A DNA stretch of 64,000 nt from Cepaea nemoralis (GCA_014155875.1 JACEFZ010002048.1:196148-260147), one strand, 5' to 3'. Shown: positions 23,466-34,797, numbered from the stretch's first letter. A program made the numbers and translations. The notes: generated by a model not told the origin, from the letters alone.

Positions 23466-24109
23466 TCTTGCATTTGTCGCAATGAGAATATCATATCAGT
23501 GGTAGACCGGTTCTGTCGAAAGCCACACTGTGATTCAGGGTAGACTTGATCTCCTAGGACTTGAAGTCTGCGCAGAACAATTCTGGCAAATACTTTTCCA
23601 ACAATACACAGAAGTGAGATACCCCTATAGTTGTTGCAGTCGCTACGATCGCCCTTGTTCTAGTACAGTGTTATGATGCTTGAATCTTTGAAATCCTGTG
23701 GGACTTGTCCTTCACGCCAGCATAGCTCTATTAGCTGGTGGATCTGTATAGTGAGTGTGTCTTGCCCACTCCTGATAACCTCTATTGGAATCCCATCCTT
23801 ACCTGGAGCCTTGCCAGATGCAAGTTCATTTATAGCACACTTAACTTCTGTTATGGTGGGAAGTGTGTCCAGGTGGTCAAGAGTTGGTAGAGCCTCTATG
23901 GCGTTGAGGTCATCATCCGCTAGTTTGGTCTCACTTGAGTAAAGCTCCAAATAGTGCTCTACCCATCTGTCCATCTGCTGTTTCTTATCAGTGATGATTT
24001 CTCCAGTCAAGGTTTTCAATGGTGCACTTCTTTTGATCACTGGACCACAGGCTTTCTTTATTCCTTCATACATGCTTCTTATGTTTCCCTTATCACTTGC
24101 GATAAGCAA
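23466..24109 (-). pseudogene. LINE family Y RT N-terminal part, with in-frame stop
   Basis: The frame from 24109 contains KAPGKDGIPIEVI and WREGQVPQDFKDSSIITLY, then a TAG at 23660-23662. Past the stop, the same frame continues NKGDRSDCNNYRGISLLCIV and PESQCGFRQNRSTTDMIF, so the stop replaces a Lys-type codon in the middle of the reverse transcriptase fingers. The downstream core follows after a frameshift near 23465. Residues before 24109 are replaced by the CTC tract. Confidence 0.85.
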
Positions 24110-24980
24110 GCATCCCTCCTTCTCCCTCCTCCTTCTTCTTCCTCCCTCCTCCTCCTCCTCCTCCCTCCTCCCCCTCCTCCGTCCTCCTCCTCACTCCTCC
24201 TCCTCCCTCCTCCTCCCTTCACATTCCTCCTCCTCCCTCTTCCTCCTCCTCATCCCTCCTCCTCATCCCTCCTCCTCCCTCCTCCTCCTCCTCCTCCTCC
24301 TCCCTCCCTCCCTCCTCCTCCCTCCTCCTCATCACTCCTCCTCCCTCCTCCTCCTTCTTCCTCCCTCCTCCTCCTCCCTCCTCCCCCTCCTCCTTCCTCC
24401 TCCTCCCTCTCCGCCTCCTCCCTCCTCCTCCCTCTACCTCCTCCTCCTCCCTCTACCTCCTCCTCCTCCCTCCTCCTCATCACTCCTCCCCCTCCTCCTC
24501 CTTCTTCCTCCCTCCTCCTCCTCCCTCCTCCCCCTCCTCCTTCCTCCTCATCCCTCTCCGCCTCCTCCCTCCTCCTCCCTCTACCTCCTCCTCCTCCCTC
24601 TACCTCCTCCCTCCTCCTCCCTTCACATTCCTCCTCCTCCCTCTTCCTCCTCCTCCCTCCTCCTCCTCTCTCCGCCTCCCTCCTCCTCCTCCTCCCTCTA
24701 CCTCCTCCCACCTCCCTCTTCCTCCCTTCACATTCCTCCTCCTCCCTCCTCCTCCTCCCTCCTCCTCCTCCCTCCTCCTTCTCCCCCTCCTTCTCCTCCT
24801 TCTCCCTCCTCCTTCTCCCTCTTCCTCCTCCCTCCTCGCCTCCTCCTCCACCCTACTCCTCCCTCCTCCTCCTAATCCCTCCTCCTCCCTCCTATTCCTC
24901 CCTACTCCTCCTGTCTCCTCCCTCCTCCTCCCTCCTCTTTCCTCCTCCACCTCCCTCTTCCTCCTCCCTCCTCCATTTAC
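24110..24980. repeat. long (CTC/CCT)n polypyrimidine tract, ~870 bp
   Basis: Almost uninterrupted CTCCTC with CCCTCC, TTCTTC and occasional CATTCC or CGCC interruptions. Blocks such as CCTCCTTCCTCCTCCTCCCT recur, indicating internal duplications. The minus strand is G-rich (GGAGGAGG). Ser/Pro/Leu-rich frames are artefacts. Confidence 0.98.
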
Positions 24981-24982
24981 CC

Positions 24983-25098
24983 AAGACAGACAGACAGTCA
25001 GACAGACTAGTCGGGAATGGGATCTTATATGACTACTTATATAATTTAAATGAGATGCTCTCCACCATGGGCTGGGCCGGGTCAGACAGACAGACAGA

Positions 25099-25164
<66 letters not shown>

Positions 25165-25487
25165 GTCGGGAACGGGAACTTATATGACTACTTATATGAA
25201 TTAAATGAGATGCTCCCCACCAGGAGTTGGGCGATGCCGGGCCGGGTCAGACAGACAGACAGATAGATAGTCGGAACGGGAACTTATATGACTACTTATA
25301 TGAATTAAATGAGATGCTCCCCATCAGGGTCTGGGCGAAGACGGGCCGGGTCAGACAGACAGACAGACAGATAGACAGACAGACAGACAGATAGTCGGTA
25401 ACGGGAACGAGAACTTATATGACTACTTATATGAATTAAATGAGATGCTCCCCACCAGGGTCTGGGCGAAGCCGGGCCGGGTCAGCT
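24983..25487. repeat. four ~90-bp units joined by (GACA)n
   Basis: Units start with TCGGGAACGGGAACTTATAT (about 25011, 25166, 25271 and 25395) and end with GCCGGGCCGGGTCAG; each is preceded by a variable (GACA)n/(GATA)n run. AATTAAATGAGATGCTCCCC is shared by all. A composite tandem repeat in which the unique part and the microsatellite duplicate together. Confidence 0.93.
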
Positions 25488-25490
25488 AGT

Positions 25491-25665
25491 AATGTATATT
25501 TGCTACTCACAGTCCTTGTTCTCAAAGTCTTTGAATTCACGTCCTTGTACTCAGTCTTTTATACTCATAGTCTTTGTACCCGTAGATCTTGTACTGAATC
25601 TTTGTACTCCTGGATGTTGTACTCACGATCTTTGTACTCATGGACTATTTACTCGCAAGTGCACT
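25491..25665. repeat. degenerate ~18-bp repeat
   Basis: Recurring TCTTTGTACTCATGG / TCTTGTACTGAATC motifs with irregular spacing. Confidence 0.6.
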
Positions 25666-26380
25666 TTGTGTTTGATTAGTTATGTTGTAACTATGCCCGC
25701 TGTATTCTATCTAGGAAAGCCAGTGTAAATCAGTACTTAATCATGCTTATATTCAATTTGATGACCACACATTGCTAGACTTTCATTCATATACTTTCTT
25801 TTACCAGTTGACCATATTTATTTCCATCTGCATTCCATTCCTGATTACATTCCCGAGCCAGCCATCGTGGCAGAACTGGCGTCGTCTTGGCGCTGTCTGT
25901 GGCTCCGAACTTTTCAACTAGCACGGTACGGAACACCGAGTTGGTCAGAGCTAATATTAGGACGGCAAGTGAATCGTGTCGGGATTAACAAGCTGTTGTC
26001 AGCGAGGGAGAGATAAGTGAATATGTGACCGGGTTTGTTTCTTGTGTTATCTTATTCTCCACTTATCTTACACAAGCTGCCATTCATATTTGTGTGCACG
26101 TGTGTGGAATGTGAGTAGGAATTGCGTAATTGAAATATATTATAATTATATGCATTCTGGTCAGTTGTGTCTGCTGACGTGCATGTGTTCGTCAGTTAAT
26201 AGGTGATCTCATTATTGATGATTTCGTGGCGTTGTGCAATACTAGCCCTTCACATATATTAGGTCACGGCTTAGTGAGGTTAGCTGATCAGTTCCGTTTC
26301 TCGCTGCCATTAATTGCTAGATAGTTTCCAGAAATGTAGAATCTAGAGATCTCGTGTCCCATTTTGCGATTCTGGGTCGA
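25666..26380. other. unassigned stretch
   Basis: No gene, motif or tandem repeat recognised. AT-rich with short frames. Confidence 0.4.
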
Positions 26381-26382
26381 CC

Positions 26383-26540
26383 CCACAGCGGTACTGAAGA
26401 AAAGAAAACGCCGACCCTAACTGAGGATTAAACCCATGCTCAGTGTGTAGGCAAGCCAAAGAACTAATCAGTGGACACCCCGGTGAGTTGCTGGTAAGTG
26501 GTAAACAGCTGACGTACCCCTCAGCCCATGTCACGAGATC
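26383..26540 (-). mobile_element. possible tRNA-derived SINE
   Basis: The minus strand has TGATTAGTTCTTTGGC followed about 30 bp later by GGGTTTAATCCTC, resembling a pol III A box and B box (GGTTCRANTCC type). No second copy was found in the window. Confidence 0.28.
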
Positions 26541-26639
26541 AATCGATAGAGTATTCGGTGGCCATTTGCGTCATGTTTGAGAGGCGGGATGGCGAGTGAC
26601 GTTTTAACAAGTGTCACTCGAGTGCGGCTCATAGGCTCT

Positions 26640-26807
26640 GTATTTGTCCATCTATTTATTTCTATGACTTATGTCTTTGTCTCCTTGTCTTATCTCTCAT
26701 TTTTTTTCTGTCATGTATATATGTGTTTTGGTTTCTGCCGCTCACTGTTTTCCTACACTTATCTGTCAGTCAATATATATGTGTCTGCCATGTTCTGTCT
26801 GTCATGT

Positions 26808-26846
<39 letters not shown>

Positions 26847-27005
26847 CCATCACTATCTCTATGTATCTCACTTTCTCTGCCTGTTCGCCAGCCAATGCCT
26901 GTTTATTATGGTACTGTTTGCAAGTCTCCGCTCGTTCTTTCAGACGTTACTCTCATTTTCCGTTAGGCATTCCAATAATCTTGATATCTAACCTGGCCAC
27001 TCTGT

Positions 27006-27041
<36 letters not shown>

Positions 27042-27205
27042 CTCTCTCTCCATCGTCTGCTTGTCTGTCTCTGTTTAGTATCTCTAACTCCCCATCCCTT
27101 TCCCGCTCTTTCGGTCTCTCTCTCTCCTTTCTCTTCTCTCTTTCCCAATCATCTCTCTGTCTCTCCATCTCTTCTCTACCCTTCTCCCCTTTCTCCCCAT
27201 CTATC
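26640..27205. repeat. (TCTG)n and (TC)n low-complexity region
   Basis: TCTG repeats at about 26806-26846 and TC-rich runs at 27008-27200. Open frames here are low-complexity translations. Confidence 0.9.
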
Positions 27206-27213
27206 TACTAGGG

Positions 27214-27776
27214 TAAGTTAATAAGTAAGTCACAGATGTCTGTAGAGAAATAACTAAATATGTTAACAACTTGAAACCAGTTTATTTTTATGCATACATT
27301 GTCCCTTTATTTCTCAACATAATTTCCACCAACATTGATGCATTTATCCCATCGTTTTATCAGTCCTCCCAAACCGACTGCATATAACTGTGTGCTCTGT
27401 GTTCTAAACAACGTTTTCACTTCACATTCAACTTCGGCGTCATTCGCGAAATGTCTCCCGCCAAGGTGGGTTGTCAGTGTTTATGCTGACAAATGTTTGT
27501 CCCGTAAAGCCGTGCATAGCTGGGTAGAAAAAGTTACGATGGCGAATCAATAAGTCACACAGTTCTGTGAGATGGCTGGTGAATGAAAACAAAGCACGCA
27601 GTTCTATGCAGCCGGTTTGGGAGGACTGATAAAACGGTGGGATAAGTGCATCAGTGTTGGTGGAAATTATATTGAGAATTAAAGGGACAATGTATGTATA
27701 AAAATAAACTGGTTTCAAGTTGTTATCATATTTAGTTATTTTTCTACATGCCATTTGTGACTTACTTATTAACTTA
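27214..27776. mobile_element. mariner-derived element with ~170-bp inverted repeats
   Basis: Outer ends TAAGTTAATAAGTAAGTCAC (27214) and its complement GTGACTTACTTATTAACTTA (to 27776) begin arms that stay complementary for about 170 bp. Each arm encodes a mariner transposase C-terminus pointing outward: right arm, plus strand, GLGGLIKRWDKCISVGGNYI then stop; left arm, minus strand, the same with CINVGGN. The centre (27395-27560) encodes a fragment resembling a mariner N-terminal DNA-binding region, ADKCLSRKAVHSWVEKV. The D,D34D catalytic part is missing, so it is non-autonomous. TA occurs at both outer edges, as expected for the family's target. Confidence 0.8.
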
Positions 27777-27780
27777 TGCT

Positions 27781-28065
27781 TACATGTGAGAATGTGTGGG
27801 GTGGTTCCTGCAGGGAGATCACGCTAGAACACATATATTCATGTAAGTTAATGCTAACATGTGAGAACATGTGAGGAGATTCCTGCAGGGAGATCACACT
27901 AGAATACAAACTGATGCTTGTATGTGGTAACGTGGGAGATTACCTAAGGGAGATCACGCTACAACAAGGCATATATTGGATGTCGATAATTATATGTGGG
28001 AACGTGTGGGGAGATAGGAGAGCCTTCGAATATGAGGGAAAATGTGGGGAGATAGGAGAGCCTTC
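27781..28065. repeat. degenerate 62-75-bp tandem repeat, ~4 units
   Basis: Units share GTGAGAACATGTG...GGAGATC and CAGGGAGATCACGCTAGAAC, starting near 27786, 27861, 27923 and 27997. The last part duplicates GGGGAGATAGGAGAGCCTTC. Confidence 0.75.
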
Positions 28066-29360
28066 GAGATCAGCCGCGCACGAATTGAAAGCAGCTGGCA
28101 GTGCGTTGTTTTAGATAGTATGGGGCGTCGACTGTTAAGAAAGCCATGGCAAACTGCTGAGCGTGAAAGTGCCCAGTAAATCATCACAAAACAGCCAATA
28201 AATGTTGGACTGATTGCAACGTCATGTAAAAGAACATGCAGCTAATGTGAAATATGCAATATGATTTCTCTAGAGGGAACACTCGTGTGTTCCGAGCTGT
28301 GATTTTAGTTTAATCGCATAGTGTCATATTTACCTCTGGCAAATGTCTGTGAGAAAATGTCTACAAGGCCTTCATTCCCTTAATAAACAACCAACATAGG
28401 ATTGATAGCAACATCTTGCAAAGTACACGCAGCATTTTTTATTTCTTGCGCAGCACCAGTTAGCAACGGTGCATTCTTTCGGCAACCCAAACCCGCGAGT
28501 GATGGATGGAATGATCAAACTACTGCCAATTGCCAACCGTGTCATGTTTGGCCTTTTATTCGAGCGAATGGCCGAGGGGGGAAATGCAAAACTGAAATCA
28601 TTTCTAGTCTGAACAAATGCACCCCCATGATTCAGTATTGATTCATGCAGACATCATTCATCCTGCACGTGAGTGATATGCAGACTTTTGGCCAGCTATT
28701 TTAAGTAAAAGCTGCCAAAAATTATGATCATATACAAATAAATTGAACGAAGAAGGTATGATAAGATTATCTACCGTAGTTTATTTTTTTTTATCTTCGT
28801 CGTGTTTGTATCAATTGCCTGGGTTAAAAACAAACGGGCATGAGATTTGATTGGAAAGCTGGAGCAGGTGAGTCAGCCTGGATTTATTTTGTTATGCATG
28901 CGAATGTCTTATCTCCCAGCCGAGAAATCCGAGCAACAGTGCGCTGATTTTTAACAGAAATTACGACACGTGTCGTGCATTATGTTAGCATTCTAGATCT
29001 GTTAACATTTACATCGTGCTGTCTGTGAAGTTATCTGTAATGGCGCCTATACCTTTTGGCTTTTTTATCGTGTTATTGATAAACTTGCAGCAGATTCTGC
29101 CGTGTGTCATTTATGCTCTATGCTGATACATTTACTATGCCGATGTATTCTTCTTCTTCGTTCCTGTTTCGAGAGAATATGAATAAAATTTGGTGGAACT
29201 TTTGTAAATCTGTGGAAATGCAAAGAATATAAAATAACACAAAGTAATGCACCTTTACAGAACAGAATTACGACACATACAGGACGCTGCAGCGAGTAGC
29301 CTTCATAAGCAATCAAATACATACACAAAACACAACATATAATCACGGAGAAGACACTCC
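28066..29360. other. unassigned, mostly non-repetitive stretch
   Basis: No gene recognised. Two related segments about 200 bp apart, near 28190 (GGACTGATTGCAACGTCATG) and 28398 (GGATTGATAGCAACATCTTG), suggest an old duplication. Confidence 0.45.
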
Positions 29361-29725
29361 AGTGTCTAGTTTAGTTTAGTTTAGTTTAGTCGATGGATCA
29401 ACATCACGGCACACGGTTTAACCCATAAGTGCTCCGTTTTCCTCCTAACTCAAACCTGAGTCTGGAGAAACTCAGTTCAATGCACGAACTCCGTTGCATC
29501 GGCGAGGATCCTGAAATACTTTGGGTAGATTTTTAACTGGAAATTTTGCCCGGGCAGCGCCGTTAGGCTACTCTTTTTCGAGTTCCAACTGCCAAGGGAT
29601 ATTTTACGTGCGCAACAATACACACGGGCGTCCGATCTCACTACCCAGAGACCAGGGGAAATTTTGTTACTGGAAGTCCAGGTGGATTTTTAAAGATAAA
29701 TCCTGGTCCTCGCCGGGGCCGGGAC
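29361..29725. repeat. (TTTAG)n and dispersed-repeat-like segment
   Basis: TTTAGTTTAGTTTAG at about 29369-29389, then a segment with GGGATATTTTACGTGCGCAA. A related motif, GGGATTTTTAACGTG, recurs near 30724, so this is probably a dispersed element, class unknown. Confidence 0.4.
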
Positions 29726-29841
29726 CTCCAGCACTCGAGGCGGACACCATACCTCGAGACCACTCAGCCCCCTAAACTCAGACTCCAGCACTCGAGGCGG
29801 ACACCATACCTCGAGACCACTCAGCCCCCTAAACTCAGACT
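29726..29841. repeat. 57-bp tandem duplication
   Basis: CTCCAGCACTCGAGGCGGAC and CTCGAGACCACTCAGCCCCC occur twice, offset by exactly 57 bp, with no visible differences. Confidence 0.95.
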
Positions 29842-30315
29842 CCAGTGACTGCATTAAGGCATAAGGACGGGATGAGAAGAATAAAAAGATGTGTTATTTT
29901 ATATTATATCAGCGCCGAATGTTGGGCGGCGCTCACCAAACCCGACACCCCACATTGTGCCAACGGCTTCGGGCGGAAGAGCGCAATTGGGAGGGTACTA
30001 GCCTTATCCTGGTGCGAGGAAATGCAACCCAAAGACAAAATAAGTCATGGCAGGGCAGACCAGGCCCTAAGCCTTGGTTGGCAGCTGGTCTAGGATCGAA
30101 GCTCCGATAGGCGGACAGTTAGAGCATTGCTTTGATGATCCGGCAGCTTCTGCAGCTTGTCTTGTTCCAGATTATAGGTGTTAACTTTCCTCTGGAGTGA
30201 ACTAGGCAGGCCGAGAGAGGGATCATGCTGCATGGGCAACACATGGTTTCTTTATTTTAGCCCAGGCTTTGTGCTATGGAGAGGCAATAACTCCATCCCT
30301 GGTCTTAACCGGTCT
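29842..30315 (+). other. unassigned; possible LINE-derived remnant
   Basis: A frame reads ILYYISAECWAALTKPD, faintly like the LLYGxExWxLTK block of LINE reverse transcriptases, and it lies upstream of a LINE family Y 3' end. The similarity is too weak for a firm call. Confidence 0.2.
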
Positions 30316-30505
30316 CGGAACATGTTTTCACATGCACCTACTGTGGGCAAACATTTGCAGCAAGAATTGGCCTTACCAGCCACACTCGCCACCGCCATGG
30401 ATCGTAGTTATTGCCATATGACAGTTATTAAGCCTTTTTGAAGCACAATGTACCAAACTATCGTCTGTCAAGACGGAAAGGTGCCAATGTAATGTAATGT
30501 ATTTT
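30316..30505 (+). mobile_element. LINE family Y 3' end, copy 2
   Basis: The plus strand reads HVFTCTYCGQTFAARIGLTS then HTRHRHGS and a stop, matching the C2H2 finger of the copy at 22137 (Cys-x2-Cys, His-x4-His kept). The 3' UTR and terminus AAACTATCGTCTGTCAAGAC, GGAAAGGTGCCA follow, with a tail of (ATGTA)n-type repeats (AATGTAATGTAATG) instead of (ATG)n. Only the last ~190 bp of the element is recognisable. Confidence 0.8.
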
Positions 30506-30889
30506 ATATTGTTTGCTGTTTCGAGAAAAGTGCGTCACACCTAGTTATGTACATCAAATGTTGGTTTGTCCGACTTCGGCACGCATTTGTTTAAGATTGA
30601 CTTCCTCTAGACAGTCCATCCCAGGTAATGGGCTCTATCTACACGTGGATATGTTTTATTTGCGAATAATGTTGCCAGGGCAGTGGTTTAACGACCTACT
30701 CTTTGCGATATCCACATGCCATGGGATTTTTAACGTGTAAAACATACAACCTCCGAGTTGATAAGAGACATGCTGACATAGCCATGGCAACCGACGTCCG
30801 TGTCAACCTTTAATATTCACGGTCCGGGAATGTGCCTCGCTAGAGTGTTTCATCGTTAGAACAGTTGCGGCAGTTCCAATCAGACCCTG
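30506..30889. other. unassigned, dispersed-repeat-like stretch
   Basis: Contains CATGGGATTTTTAACGTGTA, similar to a motif at 29596; otherwise nothing recognised. Confidence 0.35.
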
Positions 30890-31240
30890 TACAGACGAAC
30901 TAATCACACGAGAGAACACAGGACAAGATGTTTGGGAACGAACCAGTCACACAAAAGAACACAGGACAAGATGTTTGGGAATGAACCAATAACACAGAAC
31001 AACAAATGACACGATGTTTATAATTCAACGCGGGGAACAAATCGCGCAAGAGAAAACACGACATAATGTTTGGAATTCAACGAAGGCACAAAAACACATG
31101 CCATTAAGTTTTAAATTCAGGCGACAAACAAACCATACACGAGAACACAGGAAACCATGTTATGGGATGTAAGGGTACGAACCATTCACGCAAAAGATAA
31201 CGTGACACGGCGTTAGGGTACCAACCAATCACACAACAGT
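30890..31240. repeat. degenerate ~45-50-bp tandem repeat
   Basis: Units carry GAACACAGGACAAGATGTTT and AACGAACCAGTCACACAAAA, clear near 30900-31020 and decaying to 31240. Confidence 0.8.
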
Positions 31241-31645
31241 GTTTAATCGCACTTGTATATACTTCCTGCTACCAATGAGAATTGTGGCTACTTCGTGCAG
31301 TCAGCAAGTTTTTCTGGTCATAAATGTCATTTTTATGAGGTGACATATTCTTAACATAGCCAAATCCATAATGGCACCTAACAGATGAAAGGGTTGGATC
31401 CTGCACCTCTAAGGCAGAGTGTTGCTATTCTATTAGGCAAACTGTTCCGTGTTCTTCTGAACTTTTTGTTGTACACCGTTCACATGGGTCGCCATTTTGC
31501 CTGTAATCTTCATTTTGACCAGTACAGGATAAACACTCCGCTGACATGATTCATTCGCATTGCCCGGTGGGACGGGAGAAGCCAAATCAAGTACGGGTCT
31601 GTCATGTGTTTGTTATCGATCCCAAAATATCGAGAGTAACTGGAA
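31241..31645. other. unassigned stretch
   Basis: No feature recognised. Confidence 0.35.
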
Positions 31646-31651
31646 AATGAC

Positions 31652-31697
31652 ATGTGTGTGTGTGCGCGCGCGCGTGCGTGCGTTTGTGCGTGCGTAC
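31652..31697. repeat. (TG)n(CG)n alternating purine-pyrimidine run
   Basis: TGTGTGTGTGCGCGCGCGCG followed by TGCGTGCG. Strict alternation is the classic Z-DNA-prone pattern. Confidence 0.9.
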
Positions 31698-31794
31698 AAT
31701 TCTAGACTAAGATTGGAGACAGCCCACCTTTCTGTTTAATTACTATGGCAAAGATTGGAAACATACTGACCACTAAACCGCTGTGAACTGCAAT

Positions 31795-32215
31795 GAGTCA
31801 AAAACAAAAGATTGTTGAAGTGCTACATAGAACCTGTACTGTTGTATGGATGTGAAACACGGACAATAAACAGACAAGCTGAGAACCATTAAATGGCAGA
31901 GTAAATGTGGTTTCTGAGAGAAATGCAAGGAATACCATGGACGGAAAGAAATACCAAAGTGAAAGTCCTACAAGAAACACATTAAAACAGTACATTGATT
32001 AGAGAAATTATACACAGATACTCCAGATTTTTCAGCACACAGTGAGGAGGAAAAAAAACTTGATGGCATCTGTCCAGATTCATGGGAAATGAACAAGAGG
32101 AAGACAGAGAGAAATATCTGCATGGCATAATCGAGACATGATCACGGAGTTGATCCAAAACTCTGCAGATCATATGTGATGGCGAACATTGATCGCCCAA
32201 GCCTGTAGGCATATG
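31795..32215 (+). pseudogene. LINE family Z RT relic, copy 2
   Basis: The plus strand reads RLLKCYIEPVLLYGCETRTI, NRQAEN, stop, MAE, stop, MWFLREMQGIPWTERNTKV. This parallels the minus-strand relic at 16816-17118 (RVLKCYIEPVLLYGCEAW, MWFLTKMQRIPWTDRK). Several in-frame stops and shifts. The catalytic core is absent. Confidence 0.75.
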
Positions 32216-32508
32216 GTAATGATTACCTCGCTGTTCTATAGCGAAGAGCCCTGTATTGTAACGGTCACAGTAATAATTAATCTACATTTTGTTTAGTTAG
32301 AATGGTTAGACAGCTCCGTGGGTGGAGGAAGTGGTCGTCTATCGGAGTGCAAATCATCACATGGGGCTACCACACACATACATCGCTTTAAGACAGGGAT
32401 GTTTCATAAGTGTCTCACAGTTGTGCATGAATCAAACACAATCAATCATGAAATAAGTAAATACAGTTATCTTTGGTAAACATATGTTTCAGTGTTCAGA
32501 CTGTTCCA
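32216..32508. other. unassigned stretch
   Basis: No feature recognised. Confidence 0.35.
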
Positions 32509-32509
32509 T

Positions 32510-32511
32510 CC

Positions 32512-32578
<67 letters not shown>

Positions 32579-32715
32579 CCCCCCCTACTGTTTCTCTCTC
32601 TTCGTTTTTTCTCTTTTTCCCATCTCATTTTCTTCCTCCATCCCCCTTCCTCTTTTCCCACTTCTCTCCATCTTTCTCTTTCCGTCGCCCTCTTTTTCTT
32701 GTCCCATCTCTCTTT
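32510..32715. repeat. poly(C)-(CT)n-poly(C) polypyrimidine tract
   Basis: C-run, about 50 bp of CT repeats, a second C-run, then TC-rich sequence to 32715. Confidence 0.95.
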
Positions 32716-32721
32716 TCTACT

Positions 32722-33245
32722 CTGTAGAAAGCTAGAAGCCACACATGTCACTAAGCACAGAGAGATCTACCCTGTAGAAAGCAAGAAGCCACACATGCCA
32801 CCGGACACAGAAAGCGAGACCTAGTCTGTGCAAGCAAAAAGCCACACATGTCACTGGGCACAGAAAGAGAGTTCTAGGCTATTAAAGCAAGAAGTCACAC
32901 ATGCCACTGGGCACCGAAAGAGAGATCTAGGCTATTAAAGCAAGAAGCCACACATGCCACAGACACAGAAAACAGAAAGAGAGATCTAGGCTATGAAAGC
33001 AAGAAACCACTCTTGTCACTGGGCCCAGAAAGAGAGATCTAGTCTGTGAAAGCAAGAAGCCACACATGTCACTGGGCACAGGAAGAGAGATCTAGTCTGT
33101 AGAAAGCTAGAAGCCACACGTGTTACTGGGCACAGAAAGAGAGATCTAGTCTGTAGAAAGCTAGAAGCCACATATGTTACTGGGCACATAAAGAGCGATC
33201 TACTCTGTAGAAAGTAAGAAGCCACATATCTCACTATGCTCAAAA
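32722..33245. repeat. 54-bp minisatellite, ~10 copies
   Basis: Units with AGAAAGCAAGAAGCCACACA, TGTCACTGGGCACAGAAAGA and GAGATCTAGTCTGT. 54 is a multiple of three, which keeps frames open on minus. Confidence 0.94.
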
Positions 33246-34260
33246 AGCATGCACACTAACAGTCTTCCTATTCTCTAACGCAAGAGCTCTATCGTCCCCA
33301 GATATCTCCTCCACGCTTACTCCCACTTGGGATGCCGCTTTAAGCACCAGGAATGCCCTGGATGAACTCACCTATAAAAATTCAGAAAGAGGCGGTGTTT
33401 TAAAAACCAGTTTTCTTATCCGAACATTTTTAACCAATCTGAAAAACAGACATTTGAGACCATCTTGCGTGAAATTAAAAGCCAAGTGTACAGATAGCAG
33501 TTTAATATTTTCCACTCAAAAAATAGTTTGACAGACTTCACGTGCGAGATTTGGGAGTTTCTAGCACTGAGCAAGTTTGAAATCTGATGTTATTTTAGAT
33601 AAGCTACGATCTGTTCGAGTCAATAGCGGTGTTATCTGTGATCACAAACTGCTGTAGTTTCGCTACATGAGAATTAAAAAACATGTATTTGACAAAGAAA
33701 CATCTGGGCACCCAGGCTGGGGAGTGGGGTTGGAGGTTGGGTTTGTGTGAGTTCTTTTATCAAATATTCTGTCGTGAAATCAGACATAACTCACACTGAA
33801 TGCATTTATAATGTGAGTTCTGGAGATAAATCAACTCTTGCGATGTAGAGAGAAGCAATGTAGATGGTATCTGGGCAGATTCATATCGGGGAAGATGTTC
33901 TATAAATATACAGATGATATCTGCCTGTACAGTCCTGTGTAATGTTGACGAAAAGAAAACACACAACCGTGTTCCTGGTTCTTTTATTTTTTCCATACCA
34001 AAGTTGTATTTATTACATCATCATCACCATCATCCTCAAGCGAATAGCTGACTGCCGTCGGCGATTACTGTTCTCCATCCTTGTGTTCTTCAACAGAATG
34101 TTTACATTCTCCTTACTGTCATATTTTCATGCCATGGAGACATGTGAAGAATCTTCTCTCATGTGTCTTCTCCTATCTCCCTGCCTCAAATCTGTTCTAT
34201 TGTCACAACATGTTTCTGTTTGTTTGTTCTCAAAATATGGCTAAACAGGACGACTGCCTC
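33246..34260. other. unassigned non-repetitive stretch
   Basis: AT-rich, no recognisable gene on either strand. Confidence 0.4.
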
Positions 34261-34261
34261 T

Positions 34262-34365
34262 TTCTAATATTTGTGACAAGTTGTATTTTGTCTTAGCTTC
34301 TTTCTGTTTTGTGACAAATTGTATTTTGTCTTAGCTTCTTTCTGATGTTTGTAAAAAGTTGTCTT
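34262..34365. repeat. ~38-bp repeat, ~3 units
   Basis: TTTGTGACAAGTTGTATTTT and GTCTTAGCTTCTTTCTG recur with decay. Confidence 0.85.
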
Positions 34366-34780
34366 TTTCATCTCAGCCTATTCCAAAGCATCTAGATTAC
34401 TCACTCTCCAAGGGTTTTATGTTCACGGAATGCTTTCACTTGGCACAGCTATGTTTCTCCATACGCGATCCATTCTGTCTCCATGGATCAGATCAGGAGA
34501 ACCACAACACAGATTACACACTGAGGTTGCCGATGAACCCTCACCAGTAAAACCACATTATTATGCTTTCAGGGGATTTGTGTTCCAGAAATCGGACGTG
34601 TGGGTCTGTAGCAATTATTGGCGCTTTCAAAAAGACGTCGAACGGACGGGATGAATTCAACCTGTCCGGCTGGTCACATCCAATCTGTATCCTATTTCGT
34701 TGTCATTGTTGTTGTTGTGGATTCAGCAATGCCTAGATTTCCGCCATTTTATCCAGTGGACAGGCAGACGAGAGATGTAA
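34366..34780. other. unassigned stretch
   Basis: No feature recognised. Confidence 0.35.
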
Positions 34781-34797
34781 TCTCTCTCTCTCTCTCT

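Larger units (their letters stand above)
22058..24112 (-). mobile_element. LINE family Y, 5'-truncated, (ATG)n tail
   Basis: On the minus strand this covers reverse transcriptase from its N-terminal region (24109) to the stop (22137), then a ~60-bp 3' UTR with the terminus AAACTATCGTCTGTCAAGAC and GGCAAGGTGCCA, then (ATG)n at 22058-22078. The 5' side ends at a CTC-type tract, so the endonuclease part is missing. Another 3' end of the family is at 30316-30505 and the terminus recurs in the 14-15 kb minisatellite. Confidence 0.85.

Noticed and set aside
23954..25105. 383-codon Ser/Pro/Leu-rich frame
   Set aside because: Translation of the CTC-type tract.
29369..29389. Telomere-like TTTAG repeats
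   Set aside because: Only about four units, internal, and not the TTAGGG type expected in most animals.
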